From Flavobacterium chryseum (lineage in GTDB: Bacteria > Bacteroidota > Bacteroidia > Flavobacteriales > Flavobacteriaceae): DNA of 64,000 bases. How positions within the stretch are numbered: the stretch's first letter is position 1; each line of letters starts with the position of its first letter. Position numbers and translations under genes: made by a program. The stretch lies in contig NZ_SNWW01000003.1 in the NCBI RefSeq assembly GCF_004362015.1, positions 186,001 through 250,000 of the forward strand, given 5' to 3'. Under the pieces are notes generated by a model that searched no databases, was not told the origin of the DNA, and was given only the letters and a program-made list of their open reading frames with translations. Shown here one piece after another: positions 1-7,972 of this stretch.

Positions 1-35
1 TTACTGCTGATGTTAAAAAAGATTTAGGATTCTAA
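1..35 (+). CDS. C-terminal end of an upstream protein, probably OmpH/Skp-family chaperone (partial)
   Basis: Only the last ten codons are in the window, read in the frame that starts at base 3. They encode TADVKKDLGF and then TAA at 33-35, and a strong terminator follows at 63-91. The assignment rests on gene order: in flavobacteria one or two OmpH/Skp periplasmic chaperone genes usually lie directly before murI. The ten residues cannot prove the family. The rest of the gene lies left of the window. Confidence 0.5.
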   Translation, partial: TADVKKDLGF

Positions 36-62
36 GAAACACATTCTTATTATTATAAAAAA

Positions 63-91
63 GGCTCAACTTAAAAGTTGAGCCTTTTTTT
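63..91 (+). terminator. Intrinsic terminator after the partial upstream gene
   Basis: A perfect 10-bp inverted repeat (63-72 with 75-84) is followed by seven T. It lies 28 bp after the stop codon at 33-35 and separates that gene from murI. The remaining bases up to 269 are AT-rich and I see no gene in them. Confidence 0.9.
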
Positions 92-269
92 GTTCTTTAA
101 TTTATTTTCAGACTTGCATTAAAACAAAGCCATTGGTATATTCTAATATAGAATTAAAAAATTTGTTGCCAATGTATAATGCAAAAAAACAATTTCCATT
201 AGATAAAATTTCAAAATAATTTAACCTAAAATTGAGTAAAAAGTACGAATTTAGATTCTGAAAAATATG

Positions 270-277
270 TAACTTTG
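270..277 (+). promoter_or_regulatory. Bacteroidota -7 box (TAACTTTG) of murI
   Basis: TAACTTTG matches TAnnTTTG. Only four bases separate its last G from the murI ATG at 282, so transcription would begin at or next to the start codon. I see no clear TTTG -33 element at the usual distance. Confidence 0.6.
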
Positions 278-281
278 CTTT

Positions 282-1058
282 ATGACAAACAACAATCCTA
301 TAGGTGTTTTTGATTCCGGTATTGGTGGAACTTCAATCTGGAATGCCATTCACGACTTATTACCTAACGAAAATACCATCTATTTAGCAGACAGTAAAAA
401 TGCTCCCTACGGTCAGCGAACTAAAGAAGAGATTGTTGCTTTGAGTAAAAAAAACGTTGATTTTTTAATTGCAAATAATTGCAAATTAATTGTTGTTGCC
501 TGCAATACTGCAACCACAAATGCCATTCAGGAATTACGTGCTGAGTATGATATCCCGTTCATAGGGATTGAGCCTGCCATAAAACCTGCCGCTAACAATT
601 CTAAAACTCAAATAATTGGTATTTTAGCGACTAAAGGAACTTTGAACAGTGAGCTGTTCAACAAAACTGCCGAAATGTTTCAACACACTACTATAATTGA
701 ACAAGTAGGCCACGGATTGGTTCAACTTATTGAAGATGGTAATTTGAATTCTCCGGAAATGACTCAATTATTAGAATCTTATTTACGACCAATGATTGAT
801 GCTAATATTGATTATCTGGTTTTAGGCTGCAGTCATTACCCGTATTTAATTCCACAGATTAAACAAATACTTCCTGAACATATTCAGATTATCGATTCCG
901 GAGAAGCTGTTGCTCGACAAACTCAAAACGTATTACGTGAGAAAGTTGGTTTTTCAGAAGCAGAAAAAACAGAACCTGTATTTTATGTCAATTCAAATCC
1001 TGCTGTATTAAAATCAATTTTAAACGACAAATACGACGTTATTGAGAAAGATTTCTAA
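282..1058 (+). CDS. murI: Glutamate racemase
   Basis: It interconverts L- and D-glutamate in the cytoplasm and supplies D-Glu for peptidoglycan. The 258-residue length is usual for the family. Family motifs are plain: GVFDSGIGG at residues 8-16 with the active-site Asp/Ser, VVACNTATT with catalytic Cys74, and LGCSHYP with the second catalytic Cys183. The start is fixed by a -7 box only four bases upstream, which leaves no room for a ribosome binding site, so the message is probably leaderless. It is separated from the upstream gene by a terminator. It ends four bases before the stop of the convergent barrel gene, and I see no terminator hairpin between them. Confidence 0.97.
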   Translation: MTNNNPIGVFDSGIGGTSIWNAIHDLLPNENTIYLADSKNAPYGQRTKEEIVALSKKNVDFLIANNCKLIVVACNTATTNAIQELRAEYDIPFIGIEPAIKPAANNSKTQIIGILATKGTLNSELFNKTAEMFQHTTIIEQVGHGLVQLIEDGNLNSPEMTQLLESYLRPMIDANIDYLVLGCSHYPYLIPQIKQILPEHIQIIDSGEAVARQTQNVLREKVGFSEAEKTEPVFYVNSNPAVLKSILNDKYDVIEKDF

Positions 1059-1062
1059 ATCG

Positions 1063-2298
1063 TTATTCAAATTTTCGCTTGACGAACCAAATTCCGTCTA
1101 AAGATAAATTCAAGGATATTTTATGATAATTTTCTTTGATCAGATTATCTGAAATTTTTCCTTTTTGTGCGTAAGAATAAGATATATTCAACGCTGAAAA
1201 AGTATTATCTATTGGCAATGAAAGTCCAAAAGAAATGGAAGCATTATTTATTCTTTTTCCATCGACTTCAAGGTAGCCGGTATCAAAATTGGCTCCAGCA
1301 CTATACTGAATACGATCGCTATACCTTCTAATATTCTTTTTAGCACTATAAGTGAACCCAAGTGCAAATCTGTCCTGATTAACAAAATTACCATACAATT
1401 CAGATTGATTCGTGCTATTCCACAAGCTCTTCTCATAATCCATTGTCAGGTTTAGATTGTTTTTAAAACGCTTGCTAATTCCTATCCCAATTTCTAAAGG
1501 AATATAATAATCATCTGTATCTGAAGCAACATCAGATTCAACTGTAGTAACAACGTCGTTAGTTATCGTTTGAACGGTTTGCACTTTGGCAGCATTTACT
1601 CGTGTTGGAGCCTTAAAAGTCGAAGCAATCGTAAATGTAGAATCAATTTTATATTGAGTTCCTAACGTTGCCCGCACACCATTATAATCTGTTTTTTTAC
1701 TAATAGATGTGACTGAATTCGAAATTAAATAAGCCCTGTCATCCGAAATATTCCCAAATAACAAAGTCGCAGTAGCGCCAATAGCTAATTTTTTACCGAA
1801 TCTATATCCATAAGAAAAATCGAAATTATTTAATCCGCCGGAGCCTGCTGCCGTTAAATAATAATATTCCTGGCTATCTGTTATAGGCAATTTCAAATTA
1901 GAAATTTTAAAGGTGGCACTTGAATAGGGTCTTAAAGCCACACTAAATCCTGATTTTTTTGTAACCGGAAAAGCAAAAGCAATATGTGAAAACTGAAAAT
2001 TATTACGTTTTTCAGATCTTGAACCACTTTCATAAGTCGTTGCAATAGCTTTACCTCCGATATCTAACATAAAATGATTTAAAGGTAAATAAGCTAATGA
2101 AGCTGGATTTAAATTATTGATAAAGACACTTGAAGGTAAAGCCGTCCCGGAAGAACCAATAGAAGGAATTGAACCAAAATCTGAATCATACAAACTCCCT
2201 AAACCATATAAGGAATAAGGCGAACTTGAAATACTTTGAGAAAATGACGTTAACGACATTAAAATGAAGCAACTTAAAAAAGCTATTGTATTTTTCAT
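1063..2298 (-). CDS. Outer-membrane beta-barrel protein, OmpP1/FadL-like
   Basis: The 411-residue protein begins with a clear signal peptide (cleavage near residue 20, before QSISSS). The rest alternates short polar and aromatic strands typical of an outer-membrane barrel. An early NPASLAY segment and the overall layout resemble the FadL/OmpP1 transporters of Bacteroidota; the similarity is read by eye and the substrate is unknown. It starts on the base next to the stop codon of the DUF4270 gene, so the two are almost certainly co-transcribed from the promoter at 3641-3648. A DUF4270 lipoprotein beside such a barrel is a recurring flavobacterial pair, which suggests a shared envelope function. 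Confidence 0.75.
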   Translation of the reverse strand: MKNTIAFLSCFILMSLTSFSQSISSSPYSLYGLGSLYDSDFGSIPSIGSSGTALPSSVFINNLNPASLAYLPLNHFMLDIGGKAIATTYESGSRSEKRNNFQFSHIAFAFPVTKKSGFSVALRPYSSATFKISNLKLPITDSQEYYYLTAAGSGGLNNFDFSYGYRFGKKLAIGATATLLFGNISDDRAYLISNSVTSISKKTDYNGVRATLGTQYKIDSTFTIASTFKAPTRVNAAKVQTVQTITNDVVTTVESDVASDTDDYYIPLEIGIGISKRFKNNLNLTMDYEKSLWNSTNQSELYGNFVNQDRFALGFTYSAKKNIRRYSDRIQYSAGANFDTGYLEVDGKRINNASISFGLSLPIDNTFSALNISYSYAQKGKISDNLIKENYHKISLNLSLDGIWFVKRKFE

Positions 2299-3624
2299 TT
2301 AATATGAGATATAGTAAATTTTCAACTGAATTTTATTGTTTAAATGTTTTTGATCCCCTAAAACAATTCGATTGACAGATTTAGAAATTCCTGGTAACGT
2401 TAGAATAAGAGAAGATCTGGAGTCTGATTTTTTCCACATTTCTTTTTGAAGAAATCCACCTACAGAAATCGAGTATCCTATGTTTTCATTAAACTCATCG
2501 GTTTTTTGATTTAATCTGCCATATACTGTAGCTCCTGCAGAATTTAATAATACACTGCTAATCCTGTTTAAATTATCAGCTACATAAACACTTAAAGAAT
2601 CTGCCAGAGGATATTCTTTTGAATACGTATTGGCAACAGGTTTTAAAATAAGTTCAGCATCGACAATTGTACCTTTATCTGAAATGTATTTGAGCTGTTT
2701 TATACTTGGAAACTCAACCCGGCAGGCAACTCCTGCTCCTGACTGAATAAATGACTGTCGATTGGTTAGCGAACTGGATAATTTGCTGCTCGAAATTGGC
2801 AAATTTTGAATTAATGTTCCTGTTTTATCAGATGAAATTGAATTGAATTGCTTGGAAACGTCTTCAATGCTAAAATCTAGAAAATACGATTTATCTTCCA
2901 GGCTTTGATATTTAGAATAATACATTCTGATAACACTTTTACTGGTGTTAAAACCAATAACACTTGAAGAATTAGATGTTGAGGGAACTAAAACAAGTCC
3001 TTTTAAATATTCAGAAAAACTATCAAAATCAGCAACTTCTTTTTTCTTTACTTTCTGAAAAAGAGCTTCACCAAACACAGGATCCATTTTTATATTAACA
3101 GAATCCTTTTCTATAGGTCTTGGTTTATAGGATATACTGCCTAAACTTTCGGTTCCATATGTTAGAGTCGAATTATTATAAAAACTAACATCATCTGTTT
3201 TTGGCTTAATTGTTTGCAGAACCCGATGAATATCAAACGTTTGTACTTTTGTTGTATCTCCATAATAATAGTTATCATATCTTAAAATCATTGAGATAGA
3301 ATCGAAAACATAATTAACCGCTTCTGTATCAGAGCCACTATTAGTTAAAGTATACGTATCTCCGGATAATTGAAAATAGCTGTCTGATTTTATTTTACCG
3401 AAAATAGGGTCTTCATAATTTCCAACTAAAATTCTGCTTTGACTCGATGTAACCAATGAGTCAAAATTTATGGTAGACATTTCGACTGTTACGGTATCAA
3501 TTAAAATTACTTTATTGTTTACAGCCAAATAATCAGATCCCACTACAAATTCGCCGGCATCTTTATCAGTGCCACATGAAACTATTGTAAGAGCAAAAAA
3601 CAACATCAATATAAACTTATGCAT
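2299..3624 (-). CDS. DUF4270 family lipoprotein
   Basis: The 441-residue protein has a short hydrophobic signal ending in the lipobox TIVSC, which makes Cys17 the lipidated residue. The segment with LVGNYEDPIFGKI and a following S-Y-Q motif is characteristic of DUF4270, a Bacteroidota envelope family without a known function. The tail after the cysteine (GTDKDAGEF) carries some acidic residues but not a clean surface-export signal, so its membrane side is uncertain. It is the first gene of a two-gene operon with the downstream barrel. Its promoter box lies 16 bases before the start codon. Confidence 0.85.
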   Translation of the reverse strand: MHKFILMLFFALTIVSCGTDKDAGEFVVGSDYLAVNNKVILIDTVTVEMSTINFDSLVTSSQSRILVGNYEDPIFGKIKSDSYFQLSGDTYTLTNSGSDTEAVNYVFDSISMILRYDNYYYGDTTKVQTFDIHRVLQTIKPKTDDVSFYNNSTLTYGTESLGSISYKPRPIEKDSVNIKMDPVFGEALFQKVKKKEVADFDSFSEYLKGLVLVPSTSNSSSVIGFNTSKSVIRMYYSKYQSLEDKSYFLDFSIEDVSKQFNSISSDKTGTLIQNLPISSSKLSSSLTNRQSFIQSGAGVACRVEFPSIKQLKYISDKGTIVDAELILKPVANTYSKEYPLADSLSVYVADNLNRISSVLLNSAGATVYGRLNQKTDEFNENIGYSISVGGFLQKEMWKKSDSRSSLILTLPGISKSVNRIVLGDQKHLNNKIQLKIYYISY

Positions 3625-3640
3625 AATCGTATTTTTTCAA

Positions 3641-3648
3641 CAAATATA
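3641..3648 (-). promoter_or_regulatory. -7 box (TATATTTG) of the DUF4270 operon
   Basis: On the minus strand TATATTTG matches TAnnTTTG. The expected transcription start leaves a leader of about 11 nt before the ATG at 3624. The -33 element is not clear. Confidence 0.6.
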
Positions 3649-3831
3649 AAGGGCACAATTCTGCATTACACTATAACATATACAGTCTTGCTATTTTGAC
3701 CTATAAACAGCAAAAAAACATCTACAATAGCTCTACGACAACAAATAGTTGGTTCAGCCATAAAAAACGGCATTTAGTCTATCAAAAAGCATCATACATA
3801 TATCTTCTTTTTTTTAAAACCATTAGGCACC

Positions 3832-3839
3832 TACTTTTG
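3832..3839 (+). promoter_or_regulatory. -7 box (TACTTTTG) of the DUF6268-Kelch-LytS operon
   Basis: TACTTTTG matches TAnnTTTG and lies 16 bases before the ATG at 3856, giving a leader of about 11 nt. The 231-bp gap to the DUF4270 gene therefore holds two divergent promoters. I see nothing else in it. Confidence 0.6.
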
Positions 3840-3855
3840 AACCAATAATTAAGTA

Positions 3856-4695
3856 ATGAAAATAAGGCTTATAATAGGTTCTCTTTTTTTGATTTCGTTT
3901 TTCAACATGAAAGCTCAGGAGAAGTTTTCGGTTAATGCGAATTTGAAAACAGAGCCAACAGATAAAATTGATTTTAATGAAGCAAGCATTGGAGTATTCT
4001 TCAATGCAGCAATTAATTCAAAAAATGAAATAAAGAATACAATTGAATATTCGAATTTGAAAGTGAATTATGAATTAGGAACTTTTAAAGCATTAGAAAA
4101 TTTGGATCAATTTGTTCAGATAAAAAACAAATTTGAAATCGCTCATACATTTTCGAGTACAAAACTGAATCTTGCTTTGACGCCAACAGCAAATTTTCAG
4201 AGAAATCTGGAGGCATCTGATGTGACGCTTTTAGGAAGTTTTGAAATAAGCCAACAAATTGGATCAAAAGCAAACATCAATTTTGGTGTTTCGAGAACAG
4301 CAATTTTTGGTTACCCGAAGTTCATTCCAACCTTATCATTTCAATATAAAATGAATGACAAAAGTGAACTGTTAATTGGATTTCCTAATTCTAAGATTTC
4401 ATATTCTAATAATGTTCGAAATACATTTAGTTTAACCAATAGCTTTAATGGCAACTTTTACAATTTAGATAATTCAATTAGTCAAGCAAATAATGCTGCA
4501 AAAGTTAGTGTATCACAAATGACTTTGGCACTTGAATATGAGAGAAATGTTGATAAAAATTGGTTTATAAATTTTAAAGCCGGTTACGATTTTAATAAGA
4601 AGTATAATCTTCTGGACAACGATGATCATAAGGTCTATGATTTTAATACTGGAAACGGGTATATTTTGGGAATTGGCATCAAATACAAACAATAA
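3856..4695 (+). CDS. Outer-membrane beta-barrel protein, DUF6268-like
   Basis: The 279-residue protein has a signal peptide ending near residue 20 (before QEKFSV). The remainder is built of alternating amphipathic strands and ends in LGIGIKYKQ, typical of a small outer-membrane barrel. The middle segment (YPKFIPTLSFQYKMNDK, then LLIGFP) resembles DUF6268 proteins of Bacteroidota; that assignment is by memory of the family pattern. It is the first gene of an operon that continues with a Kelch lipoprotein 16 bp downstream, so it may be the outer-membrane partner of those surface proteins. The function is unknown. Confidence 0.65.
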   Translation: MKIRLIIGSLFLISFFNMKAQEKFSVNANLKTEPTDKIDFNEASIGVFFNAAINSKNEIKNTIEYSNLKVNYELGTFKALENLDQFVQIKNKFEIAHTFSSTKLNLALTPTANFQRNLEASDVTLLGSFEISQQIGSKANINFGVSRTAIFGYPKFIPTLSFQYKMNDKSELLIGFPNSKISYSNNVRNTFSLTNSFNGNFYNLDNSISQANNAAKVSVSQMTLALEYERNVDKNWFINFKAGYDFNKKYNLLDNDDHKVYDFNTGNGYILGIGIKYKQ

Positions 4696-4711
4696 ATAAA
4701 TTTAATACATT

Positions 4712-5719
4712 ATGAATAATTTAAAAAATGGAATATTATTGGCGGCATTATTTTCGAGCCTCTTTTTTATAGGCTGCAGCAAAAGTGATGACGATGATGA
4801 TTTAATAGGAAACTGGGTTAAAAAATCAGCATTTGACGGACCTGCAAGATCTAGCGCCACTAGTTTTGTTATTGGAGATTATGCGTATATAGCAACTGGT
4901 TACACAGGAGATGTGTATTTGAAAGATTTATGGGCGTACAACTCAACAGGAGATTATTGGGAACAAAAAGCTGATTTTACAGGAATCGCAAGAAGTTCTG
5001 CTTCAAGTTTTACACTTAACGACAAAGGATATGTAGGGCTTGGTTATGATGGAACAAATAAATTGAAAGATTTTTACCAATACGATCCTAGCAGCAACAG
5101 CTGGACTCAAAAAACCGATTTTGCCGGAACGGCCCGTTATGCTGCTGTAGGTTTTCAGGCTGGCGGAAAAGCTTATTTTGGAACTGGTTATGATGGAAAT
5201 TATCTAAAAGATTTTTATCAATATGATGATCAGGCCAATACCTGGACACTTATGAATGGTTTTAGTGGAAATAAAAGACGTAACGCTTCTGTTTTTATAA
5301 TTGACGAAAAAGCTTATTTAGTAGCCGGAATTAATAATGGCGTTTTACAGGAAGATTTTTGGCAATTTGATCCTTCTGCAGATGTTTGGACAAGAAAACG
5401 TGATATTGATCAGGACGATGACGATGATGATTCATTCAATGACGATTATACTATTGTTCGTTCTAATGCTTCAACTTTTTCGATGAACGGATTAGGATAT
5501 CTTGTTGGTGGAGAAGGTTTAAAAACAATTTGGGAGTACAGCCCTACTACTGATTTATGGGTTGAAAGAACTTCTATGGAAGGAGCTTCGAGAACTGACG
5601 CTGTTGGTTTTGCCATTAACAACAGAGGTTTTTATATGTTAGGAAGATTAGGCTCTACTTATTTTGATGATGCATGGGAATTTAAACCTTTAGAGGAACA
5701 AAATGACGATGACAATTAA
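4712..5719 (+). CDS. Kelch-repeat surface lipoprotein
   Basis: The 335-residue protein has a lipoprotein signal with Cys22 (FFIGC). The cysteine is followed at once by SKSDDDDD, the type of acidic lipoprotein export signal known to send Bacteroidota lipoproteins to the cell surface. The rest consists of about six Kelch-type repeats of roughly 50 residues, each with a GY/GG turn, an aspartate-phenylalanine/leucine-tryptophan/tyrosine strand and a W-x-x-(K/R) strand, so a beta-propeller is expected. A second aspartate-rich insert lies near residues 230-245 and the C-terminus is also acidic. No galactose-oxidase active-site residues can be assigned. It probably binds ligand or protein outside the cell. 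It overlaps the next gene by 17 bp. Confidence 0.85.
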   Translation: MNNLKNGILLAALFSSLFFIGCSKSDDDDDLIGNWVKKSAFDGPARSSATSFVIGDYAYIATGYTGDVYLKDLWAYNSTGDYWEQKADFTGIARSSASSFTLNDKGYVGLGYDGTNKLKDFYQYDPSSNSWTQKTDFAGTARYAAVGFQAGGKAYFGTGYDGNYLKDFYQYDDQANTWTLMNGFSGNKRRNASVFIIDEKAYLVAGINNGVLQEDFWQFDPSADVWTRKRDIDQDDDDDDSFNDDYTIVRSNASTFSMNGLGYLVGGEGLKTIWEYSPTTDLWVERTSMEGASRTDAVGFAINNRGFYMLGRLGSTYFDDAWEFKPLEEQNDDDN

Positions 5720-6041
5720 TAGTAAAAAACAATTCTTCTGGGCCAAAATCCAGAAGAATTTACTGTTTATCCTACTTGTTTTACTTTTGGCTTCCTGCAA
5801 AAAAAATGAAACATTCAAAACTGAATCATTCAAAACCACATCAGGTTGGGGATATTCGATAGCTTATAAAAATAAAATTGTAATCAAACAATCTGTTATT
5901 CCGGTTTTAAGCGATACCAAAAGTTTTTCAACAGAAGAAGATGCTTTAAAAGTAGGTAGTTTAGTGGAAAAAAAACTCCGAGATGGCATTTCGCCTTCAG
6001 TAACAAAAAATGATTTAATTTTATTAAAAATAAAAATCTAA
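5703..6041 (+). CDS. DUF4907 family lipoprotein
   Basis: The 112-residue protein has a basic N-terminus, a hydrophobic stretch and the lipobox LLASC with Cys32. The mature part carries the DUF4907 pattern: GWGYSI, then an IKQSVIPV-like strand, a SFSTEEDA helix and KKLRDGISPS. DUF4907 has no known activity and is usually found beside Kelch proteins in Bacteroidota, as here. The ATG at 5703 overlaps the Kelch gene; an in-frame ATG at 5709 is a possible alternative start. The next gene starts on the base after this stop codon, so translational coupling with the kinase is likely. Confidence 0.75.
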   Translation: MTMTINSKKQFFWAKIQKNLLFILLVLLLASCKKNETFKTESFKTTSGWGYSIAYKNKIVIKQSVIPVLSDTKSFSTEEDALKVGSLVEKKLRDGISPSVTKNDLILLKIKI

Positions 6042-7145
6042 ATGAATATAGGCGCCATTAAAAATACAAACTCAAACAAAATTTTATTCCATAGCATTAT
6101 ATGGACTTTCTTCATTTTGACCTCTTTAATTCAATTTTATGAAAGTCCTTTTAGAATCAGTAATGATTTCTATGTACAATGGGTAACAGGAATTATTTTG
6201 TTCTATCTCAATTATTTTTACTTGGTTCCCGTATTACTTTTAGAAAAAAAATATTGGCTTTATTTTGTATTTGTATTTGCCTTAATTTTAGTTTTTATGG
6301 TTATCAGGATTAATTATTTTATTCCTGAATTCAGACACGTAAGACCAAGAGGCATGATGCCGCCGCCAGAAGACATGAAATTAATGTTCAAAGGCAAAAG
6401 AGTAAGTTCTATAATGGCAAAACAGCCTTTGTTTTTTAAAATTGGCCCTTCATTATTTTATATTTTAATCATTACAATAAGTGCTATTATTAGAACCCTT
6501 TCAGAGTTTTATAATAATCAGCAAAACAAATTAATAGCCGAAACACATAGAACAAATACAGAATTAATATACTTGCGAAAACAAACCAATCCGCATTTTT
6601 TATTCAATTCTCTAAACAGTATCTATTCTTTGGCGCATAAGAAATCTGATTTGGTTCCTGATGCCATCGTCACATTATCAGAATTAATGCGCTATATGTT
6701 GTATGAAACTGATAATAAAACGGTGGCTTTAGAGAAAGAAATTAATTACATTCAAAATTATATTGAATTACAAAAACTCAGGCTCAATGATATCGAAGAC
6801 ATTGTAATCAATGTTCACGGTAATACCAAAAACAAATATATTGAGCCTTTGTTATTAATTTCATTTGTAGAAAATGCTTTTAAATACGGAACTGATTATA
6901 AGGGTGCTGCTCACGTAAAAATTAAGATTTTCATATTAGAAGACAACCTTGATTTCTGGATAGAAAATACAATTGAAAGCTATGTAAAAGACCCTGATAA
7001 TTCAGGAATTGGTTTAGTAAACATTCAAAATCGACTGGATTTACTTTATCCAAATGCTCATGAACTGAATATAACACAAGACAATCACTTTTATCGTGTT
7101 CATTTAAATTTAAACCTGGACAAAATTCAAACGGCAATAAATTAA
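6042..7145 (+). CDS. LytS-type sensor histidine kinase
   Basis: This 367-residue membrane kinase belongs to the LytS/YehU class. Four hydrophobic segments lie at about residues 13-31, 47-66, 70-90 and 134-155. The histidine kinase box QTNPHFLFNSLNS follows with His185 as likely phosphoacceptor, then an N-box (FVENAFKYG, Asn278) and a G-box (SGIGLVNIQNRL, residues 321-332). There is no large extracytoplasmic sensor domain; the loop at residues 98-130 is rich in methionine and proline. It follows the DUF4907 gene without a gap. The likely partner is the LytTR regulator at 7973, separated by one lipoprotein gene. The signal is unknown; the surface lipoproteins of the operon may feed into it. Confidence 0.9.
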   Translation: MNIGAIKNTNSNKILFHSIIWTFFILTSLIQFYESPFRISNDFYVQWVTGIILFYLNYFYLVPVLLLEKKYWLYFVFVFALILVFMVIRINYFIPEFRHVRPRGMMPPPEDMKLMFKGKRVSSIMAKQPLFFKIGPSLFYILIITISAIIRTLSEFYNNQQNKLIAETHRTNTELIYLRKQTNPHFLFNSLNSIYSLAHKKSDLVPDAIVTLSELMRYMLYETDNKTVALEKEINYIQNYIELQKLRLNDIEDIVINVHGNTKNKYIEPLLLISFVENAFKYGTDYKGAAHVKIKIFILEDNLDFWIENTIESYVKDPDNSGIGLVNIQNRLDLLYPNAHELNITQDNHFYRVHLNLNLDKIQTAIN

Positions 7146-7155
7146 TTTAACTTTT

Positions 7156-7863
7156 ATGGACAGAAAAAAATTCCTCCGAAACAGTATTTTAGGAATTGCT
7201 TCATTAGCAACTGCTACAAAAATATTAGAATCCTGTTCTAAAAATGACAACGACGATAACGACTCAGAATCTTCTGATGGAAGTTGCGCCGTTTCGCCTT
7301 CAGAAACAAAAGGACCTTTCCCCATAAAAACACCAAGTCAGTTAGTTCTGGAAAATATAAAATCAGACCGGATTGGAGTTGCATTACTGATAAATTTAAA
7401 GATTGAAAATCAAAGCAAAGATTGTGCACCATTAGAAGGTGTTTTAGTCGATGTTTGGCATTGCGATAAAGATGGAAATTATTCTGAATATGGCGGCACT
7501 TCAATGCAGCAGACTGACTATACAAGTGTGCATTTTTTAAGAGGAAGACAAACTTCTGACGTTAGCGGAAATGTTTCATTTCTTTCCATTTTCCCAGGTT
7601 GGTACCAAGGCAGAGCACCGCACGTACATGTTGAAGTTTTAACTTCTTCAGGTTCTTCATTGTTGGTAACACAAATTGCTTTTCCGGAAAATGTTTCGAG
7701 CGAAGTATATTCGAGTACAAATTATGCTGCTCACGGTCAAGCCGATACTTCGAACACAAAAGACAATATTTTTTCTGATAGTTTATCTGATGAACTGGCA
7801 ACATTAACAGGAAATTTGACAGACGGTTATACATTAACCAAAACCATTACGGTAAAAGCATAA
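7156..7863 (+). CDS. Intradiol dioxygenase-like lipoprotein
   Basis: The 235-residue protein keeps the pattern of non-haem Fe(III) intradiol ring-cleavage dioxygenases. DVWHCDKDGNYS supplies Tyr109, and PGWYQGRAPHVHVE supplies Tyr150, His156 and His158 with the nearby Arg153. It differs from cytoplasmic catechol and protocatechuate enzymes in carrying an export signal ending at Cys27 (ILESC). An Asp/Asn-rich linker (SKNDNDDNDSES) follows, resembling the surface-export signal of Bacteroidota lipoproteins. The substrate is unknown; extracellular phenolics or aryl-linked material are possible. It lies 10 bp after the kinase gene. The ligands look intact, so activity is plausible but unproven. 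Confidence 0.85.
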   Translation: MDRKKFLRNSILGIASLATATKILESCSKNDNDDNDSESSDGSCAVSPSETKGPFPIKTPSQLVLENIKSDRIGVALLINLKIENQSKDCAPLEGVLVDVWHCDKDGNYSEYGGTSMQQTDYTSVHFLRGRQTSDVSGNVSFLSIFPGWYQGRAPHVHVEVLTSSGSSLLVTQIAFPENVSSEVYSSTNYAAHGQADTSNTKDNIFSDSLSDELATLTGNLTDGYTLTKTITVKA

Positions 7864-7925
7864 TTTATAGCGAATAAAACCAGTATTTTATGAAAATTTT
7901 AAAACTTAATTGACTGGTTTCAAAC

Positions 7926-7933
7926 TACTTTTG
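7926..7933 (+). promoter_or_regulatory. -7 box (TACTTTTG) of the LytTR regulator gene
   Basis: TACTTTTG matches TAnnTTTG and would give a leader of about 35 nt before the ATG at 7973, so the regulator can be expressed apart from the kinase operon. Just upstream is an 8-bp inverted repeat (7877-7884 with 7913-7920, 28-nt loop) without a T-run, which could be an operator for the regulator itself. Confidence 0.55.
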
Positions 7934-7972
7934 ACTTCCACAACAAATTTTTAAGAATTTAATCCAGAACAG

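Noticed and set aside
7238..7834. Minus-strand ORFs opposite the dioxygenase gene
   Set aside because: The plus-strand frame encodes the full dioxygenase with all metal ligands; the opposite ORFs have no recognisable features.
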